A stretch of DNA of 9,560 nt from an uncultured Actinomycetes bacterium (lineage in GTDB: Bacteria > Actinomycetota > Actinomycetes > Mycobacteriales > Nakamurellaceae), in assembly GCA_937926105.1 (NCBI GenBank), contig CALANS010000185.1, forward strand, positions 1 to 9,560. Reading direction: 5' to 3'. Positions 6,399-9,560 of this stretch are shown here, in pieces. The translations under genes and the position numbers were made by a program. The notes beneath the pieces were generated by a model. The model saw only the letters and a list, made by a program, of their open reading frames with translations. It did no database searches and was not told where the DNA came from. How positions within the stretch are numbered: position 1 is the first letter of the stretch; the number at the start of each line of letters is the position of its first letter.

Positions 6399-6977
6399 CT
6401 ACCTGCTCACCTTCTCGGGCTGCGCCAGGGCGCGGCGCACGGAGGCGGAGCTGACATGCAACGTCTTGGCGATCGTCTCCCACGTCGCCGGCGGGGTCTG
6501 AGCGCGCATCTGTCGCGCGACCTCGACCCGCTCGGCGCTCATCACCGTGGGGCGGCCACCGACGCGGCCCTGGGCGCGTGCGTACTCCAGACCGAGCCGG
6601 GTGTTCTCCCGGATCGTGTCGACGCGCAGCTGCGCGAACACGGCGACGATGCCGAACAGGGCACGTCCCATCGGGGTGGTGGTGTCGATCACCGGTTCGG
6701 TGAGGCTCTTGATGTCGACGCCCTTATCCTCCAGCTCGTGCAGCGTCTCGATCAGGATGCGCTCGGTGCCGCCGAGACGGTCGAGGCGGCGCACCAACAG
6801 CACGTCGCCGGAGCGGAGGTAGTCCATGCACGCGACCCACTGGGGGCGGTCCTTGACCCGGCTGGAGTCGCCGTGGTCGACGAACACGCGCGCCGCTCCG
6901 GCGGCGCGCAGCTCGGCCTCCTGCGCCTTCGGATTCTGTTCCCGCTTGGACACTCGGGCGTATCCGACGATGTTCAT
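6399..6977 (-). CDS. Small serine recombinase (resolvase/invertase family)
   Basis: A 192-aa protein of normal length for Tn3-type resolvases, which cut DNA through a phosphoserine link to resolve cointegrates or invert segments. The catalytic domain opens YARVSKREQN with Arg8 and nucleophile Ser10. It continues with the RLDRLGG block (Asp66, Arg67) and IDTTTPMGRALFGIVAVFAQ, and then the long helix in the altered form LRVDTIRENT. Residues about 145-185 form the C-terminal helix-turn-helix (WETIAKTLHVSSASVRRAL). Gly70 occupies the place of the third catalytic arginine (Arg71 of gamma-delta resolvase), which is unusual. ATG at 6977 overlaps the fic stop as ATGA and has a strong GGGGAGGGG just upstream, inside fic. 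Likely the resolvase of the surrounding transposon (TniR-like position), co-transcribed with the Fic module. Confidence 0.9.
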   Translation of the reverse strand: MNIVGYARVSKREQNPKAQEAELRAAGAARVFVDHGDSSRVKDRPQWVACMDYLRSGDVLLVRRLDRLGGTERILIETLHELEDKGVDIKSLTEPVIDTTTPMGRALFGIVAVFAQLRVDTIRENTRLGLEYARAQGRVGGRPTVMSAERVEVARQMRAQTPPATWETIAKTLHVSSASVRRALAQPEKVSR

Positions 6978-7726
6978 AGTCCCCTCCCCTGCTCGGCTTC
7001 TCGGCCGGGCGTTGTCGGCCGACGTGAGCGTCCCGTCGACGGGGCGGAGCGTCCGGGTGGCAGGCTGCTGCCCAGGTTGGCGAACGCGCGCAGCTGCTCC
7101 ATCCGTTCCGGGGTGAGCCGGCCACCGGCTGCGGGCTGCACGATGCGGTCGAAGATGTCGCGCAGCTCGGTGAAGTCCTGCCGTTCCATCGCGGCCCGTG
7201 ACGCCTGGTCGTTCTCCGCTCCGGTCACTCGGCTCCAGTCGAGGTCGAACCCGGCGCCGGCGGCGATCTGCGTCCAGAAGATGCGTTGCGTGCGACCGTT
7301 GCCCTCCCGGAACGGGTGCAGGTAGTTCACCTGGTCGTAGTGGTGCGCCAGGCGCGCCACGAACCGGTCACGGTCCAGGCCGTGCAGCTGGTGCTCCTCC
7401 GCGAGCTCCGCGAACGCGAACCCCGCCCCGGACTCCAGCCGGGACACCGGCATGAAGAACTCCGCGGCGGGGTCGGTGCCCTTGCGGATGTCGACGGTGC
7501 GCAGCTGCCCGGCCCAGTCGTAGACGTCCTGGAACAGCTGCCGATGGATCGCTTGCAGCTGTCGGAGATCTCCGGTGACCTTCACGGGTCGGGTGATCAT
7601 CTCGGCCCGTCGCCACTCGGTCAGTTCCGCTTCGGCGCGATCCAGCGTGGCATAGTCGGTCAGGCCGAGCCGGTTGCGGAGGATGCCCGATGCGGGCTCG
7701 AGGTACGGGTCGACGAAATCAGGCAA
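6974..7726 (-). CDS. fic: Fic-domain toxin (putative AMP-transferase)
   Basis: Fic proteins usually transfer AMP or another nucleotide moiety to a target protein. The 250-aa product has the full active-site motif HPFREGNGRTQR at 137-148, with catalytic His137 and the anion-hole loop. A flap region (EFFMPVSRLESG) lies at about 89-100, and family helices flank the motif. The N-terminus (DPYLEPASGILRNRLGL) is typical of bacterial Fic toxins. No inhibitory (S/T)xxxE(G/N) motif is seen in the protein itself; the separate antitoxin encoded just upstream carries it, so this is a class I system. Residues 220-250 are a Ser/Pro/Arg/Gly-rich tail. The start is TTG at 7726, overlapping the antitoxin stop by 8 bp with a poor SD, so coupling is likely. 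Cellular target unknown; gyrase and topoisomerase IV are targets of some relatives. Confidence 0.92.
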   Translation of the reverse strand: MPDFVDPYLEPASGILRNRLGLTDYATLDRAEAELTEWRRAEMITRPVKVTGDLRQLQAIHRQLFQDVYDWAGQLRTVDIRKGTDPAAEFFMPVSRLESGAGFAFAELAEEHQLHGLDRDRFVARLAHHYDQVNYLHPFREGNGRTQRIFWTQIAAGAGFDLDWSRVTGAENDQASRAAMERQDFTELRDIFDRIVQPAAGGRLTPERMEQLRAFANLGSSLPPGRSAPSTGRSRRPTTPGREAEQGRGL

Positions 7727-7922
7727 GGCCCCAGCGGGCCCGGGTGCGGCGTCCCAGCTCGTCGACGTCGAACTCCCCCGCCGCGTAGGCGGCGGCGTCG
7801 GCGCGATATTCGGGGCCGGCGGTGAGGCCTTCCATCGCGGAGCTGTGCGCGGCGTCGGCCACGACGCGCTCGCGCAACTCGCGCTCGGCCGCGGAAATGG
7901 TGCTGGCGGTCTTGACGCTCAT
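7719..7922 (-). CDS. Fic antitoxin, VbhA/FicA-like
   Basis: A 67-aa protein encoded directly before fic and overlapping it by 8 bp. In the helix near residues 27-32 it carries SSAMEG, matching the inhibitory (S/T)xxxE(G/N) motif. In VbhA-type antitoxins the Glu of this motif blocks ATP gamma-phosphate placement in the Fic active site. The C-terminal half (AAAYAAGEFDVDELGRRTRARWG) matches the AxxYxxGxxxxDExxxR pattern seen in such antitoxins. ATG at 7922 is chosen because GGGAGG sits about 5 nt upstream and the protein then has normal antitoxin length. The open frame continues upstream, but only as basic low-complexity sequence antisense-like to the ATPase gene. Whether it also represses its own promoter is unknown; repeats lie immediately upstream. 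Confidence 0.85.
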   Translation of the reverse strand: MSVKTASTISAAERELRERVVADAAHSSAMEGLTAGPEYRADAAAYAAGEFDVDELGRRTRARWGLA

Positions 7923-7957
7923 GGTGACCTCCCTCGTTGCCTCTAGCCTACCCGACT

Positions 7958-8018
7958 TGCTCAAAAACCCATAGGCCGGGTTTTGCACAGAATGGGGTTT
8001 TGACAAGGGTTTTGAGCA
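7958..8018. repeat. Inverted repeat with three CAAAACCC direct repeats ahead of the Fic operon
   Basis: TGCTCAAAAACCC (7958-7970) and GGGTTTTGAGCA (8007-8018) form an inverted repeat around about 36 bp, with one extra A in the left arm. Within the segment GGGTTTTG occurs three times in the same orientation, at 7978-7985, 7995-8002 and 8007-8014. Read on the minus strand these are CAAAACCC repeats. Possible roles are a transposase-binding end of the Mu/TniA-like element, the res site of the serine recombinase, or an operator for the Fic operon. The rest of the 7923-8095 spacer shows only a possible -10-like TAGGCT near 7944 (minus strand) and a weak 5-bp stem near 8043-8056. Confidence 0.55.
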
Positions 8019-8095
8019 TCTGCGCTTCCGCGGATTCTCGGGAGCTGTGGGCAGCTTCGCTTTGTGTCGTTGCTTTTGCCGCGGTCTGTGTCGCG

Positions 8096-8908
8096 TTAGG
8101 TAGTGCCGATGACGAGGGTGCTGCGGGCGGCTTCGACGACGTCGTTGGTGATGACGTCGAGCTCGTTGATCTTCAGTACGCGTTGGATCTGTGGGAGGAG
8201 GCGTTCGAGGAGGCGGAAGTTGCCGCGGGTGATGCGTTCGACGGCGGCGATGGCTTGCGCGTCGGTGAAGTCGTCGGGGTCGAGTGTCTTGCCGAGCTTG
8301 CGCCATTGGCGTTGGAGGACGAACAGCAGCTCGTCGTGGCCGAGGGGACGGTACTGGTGGGCGAACCCTAGGCGGCTGTAGAGCTGGGGGTAGTGCGTGA
8401 ACTGCTTCTCGATGCCGGGCATGCCGATGAGGATCATCGCGATGCCGGTTCGGTCGTACTGGTCGCGGAGCCACTCGATGGCGTTGCCGGTGAGGCGTTC
8501 GGACTCGTCGATGATGATCAGCTCGAGCAGTGACGGGTTGGGGCCGTGCGCGTGGTCGACGTGGCCGCCGTGGAGGACGAGGTGTTCCTCGATGCAGCGT
8601 TCGGTGCGGATCATGTCGTGCCGGAGGTCGTCCTGGAGGGCGCGCATCGTGGCGGAGACCTCGGGCGTGTAGAAGACGGTCCGGGCGCGGTGGGCGGCGG
8701 CGTAGATCTTGGTGTCGTCTTCGCTGCGTGCGGCCCATCTGGCGATGAACGGGCCGATGCTGTCCCAGTGCGCATAGCGGCGGGCTGAGAGGGTCTTGCC
8801 GACGCCGGCGGGCCCGAAGCAGACGCCGATGGTGTTCTGCTTCCGGACCGCGTCGGCGAACTCCGCGAACCGGCGGTGCTCCTTGGTGACGATGAACTGG
8901 CTCGTCAT
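8096..8908 (-). CDS. TniB/TnsC/MuB-like AAA+ transposition ATPase
   Basis: A 270-aa ATPase that in related systems binds DNA, picks the target site and activates the DDE transposase. Walker A is GPAGVGKT (32-39). Walker B is LLELIIIDESERL (127-139) with Asp134 and Glu135. A sensor-1-like strand is GIAMILIGMPG, and RGNFRLLERLL in the C-terminal lid is typical of the AAA_22/TniB group. The N-terminus (FIVTKEHRRFAEF) matches the leading helix of such proteins. ATG at 8908 overlaps the transposase stop as ATGA and has its own perfect AGGAGG (8916-8921) 7 nt upstream. It differs from IS21 IstB in lacking the IstB-type motifs and in pairing with a Mu-type transposase. No TniQ gene follows. Confidence 0.88.
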   Translation of the reverse strand: MTSQFIVTKEHRRFAEFADAVRKQNTIGVCFGPAGVGKTLSARRYAHWDSIGPFIARWAARSEDDTKIYAAAHRARTVFYTPEVSATMRALQDDLRHDMIRTERCIEEHLVLHGGHVDHAHGPNPSLLELIIIDESERLTGNAIEWLRDQYDRTGIAMILIGMPGIEKQFTHYPQLYSRLGFAHQYRPLGHDELLFVLQRQWRKLGKTLDPDDFTDAQAIAAVERITRGNFRLLERLLPQIQRVLKINELDVITNDVVEAARSTLVIGTT

Positions 8909-9560
8909 GACCGGTCCTCCTCGTAGGTCTTCAGTCGCGGCCGATCCGTCTCGATGGCTGCCGGTGTGGTGGTGTCGTCGAGTTTGGGATTGACGATTGC
9001 GATGCGTTCGTGGATCTGTCCGCGGAGGGCCCGGCGGTGAGCGTTCCTGGCGGCTTGGATCTGCTTGAGGCTGATCGTCTCGGTCTGGTGCTCGGTGCTG
9101 ATCGCGGTGCAGAGGAACGCGTCGCGGTGGAAGACGCGGATCTCGGTGACGTCGCGTGGGTCGTACCGGACACTCACGGTGCTACCGACGAACGGCGCGA
9201 GAGTGGCCGCGGTGTAGCGGAGGCCCTCGAAGTGGATGCCATCGCGCTGCACGACCCGCGTCGTGGGGACGGTGAGCAGGAACCCGTCGAGCTGTTCAAG
9301 GGAGTCCGGCAGTCGTGGCAGCCACCCGTCTGCAATCCACGCGTGCAGTGGGCTCGTCCGGAGCTCGCGGTGGGTGCGGGCGTTGTAGCTGCGGATGAAC
9401 GTGTTGATGGCGCTGTCGACGCCGGCGAGATCCAGCGCCGGCGTCGGCGCGGCCGAGCCGGCTGCGAGGTGGCCGGGGAGCGTTGGGAGCAGTTCGGTGT
9501 TGATGGTGCCGAAGAACCGTTCGATTTTCCCGCGGCCCTGGGGGCGGGCGACCTGGGAGT
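8905..9560 (-). CDS. Mu/TniA-type DDE transposase, C-terminal part (5' partial)
   Basis: Only the last 217 codons lie in the window; the frame is open to the window edge. The visible N-terminal part PQGRGKIERFFGTIN holds the catalytic Glu of the DDE triad in a retroviral-integrase-type core. The helix AINTFIRSYNARTHREL and SPLHAWIADGW lead into a Mu-transposase C-terminal beta-barrel (IHFEGLRYTAATLAPFVGSTVSVRYDPRDVTEIRVF). It ends in a charged tail of the sort that contacts the ATPase partner. It cuts and joins element ends with the AAA+ ATPase encoded directly after it (4-bp overlap). The two catalytic Asp residues are off the edge, so completeness cannot be judged. Confidence 0.9.
   Translation of the reverse strand, partial: SQVARPQGRGKIERFFGTINTELLPTLPGHLAAGSAAPTPALDLAGVDSAINTFIRSYNARTHRELRTSPLHAWIADGWLPRLPDSLEQLDGFLLTVPTTRVVQRDGIHFEGLRYTAATLAPFVGSTVSVRYDPRDVTEIRVFHRDAFLCTAISTEHQTETISLKQIQAARNAHRRALRGQIHERIAIVNPKLDDTTTPAAIETDRPRLKTYEEDRS

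Noticed and set aside
5837..6454. 205-codon + strand frame opposite the SRAP region
   Set aside because: It has no recognisable domain, while the minus strand carries clear SRAP motifs across the same bases.
8043..8056. Possible terminator AGCTG-tggg-CAGCT after the ATPase gene
   Set aside because: The stem is only 5 bp and no T-run follows on the minus strand, so it is too weak to call.
7923..8738. N-terminal extension of the Fic antitoxin frame to 339 codons
   Set aside because: It runs through the ATPase gene in another frame as Arg/Pro/His-rich sequence. The ATG at 7922 has a good SD and gives a normal antitoxin length.

Overview
The window is GC-rich, uses GTG and TTG starts, and packs genes in 1-8 bp overlaps. 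Together with a corynebacterial-type arsenate reductase, a lipoprotein PstS and an actinobacterial-style SRAP protein, this points to an actinomycete, plausibly Microbacteriaceae. That placement is inferred from protein style; there is no rRNA or marker gene.

Region 1 (1-5660) couples arsenate and phosphate handling. On the + strand is the 3' part of an arsenate reductase fused to an upstream winged-helix-like segment and a three-helix domain. Converging on it, and overlapping it by 46 bp, is a minus-strand operon pstS-pstC-pstA-pstB-regulator. It encodes a complete high-affinity phosphate ABC importer. Its last gene is a PhoB-like winged-helix protein whose receiver domain has lost the phospho-acceptor aspartate. 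Upstream of pstS are two near-identical 22-bp dyad elements 55 bp apart; one overlaps a candidate PHO box and the likely -10 region. I read the region as an arsenic-linked phosphate uptake module: Pst selects phosphate over arsenate while the reductase prepares arsenate for export. No arsenite exporter lies in the window.

Region 2 (5648-6396) is a gene graveyard. A SRAP (HMCES/YedK-like) reading frame keeps its catalytic residues but has two in-frame TGA codons exactly where Trp is expected, and begins with ATT. Just upstream is a 26-codon ORF that opens like a second SRAP gene (MCGRFAMNKE) and then loses the similarity.

Region 3 (6399-9560) is part of a mobile element read on the minus strand. 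It holds a Mu/TniA-type DDE transposase (5' end outside the window), a TniB/TnsC-type AAA+ ATPase, a 173-bp spacer with CAAAACCC repeats and an inverted repeat, a Fic toxin-antitoxin pair and a small serine recombinase. The spacer may be a transposon end, a res site or the TA operator. The layout resembles Tn402/Tn5053-type elements (transposase, ATPase, resolvase), with a Fic module inserted and no TniQ seen.

No tRNA, rRNA, CRISPR array or convincing terminator was found. The only gene-free stretches over 100 bp are the pstS upstream region (5517-5647) and the 7923-8095 spacer.
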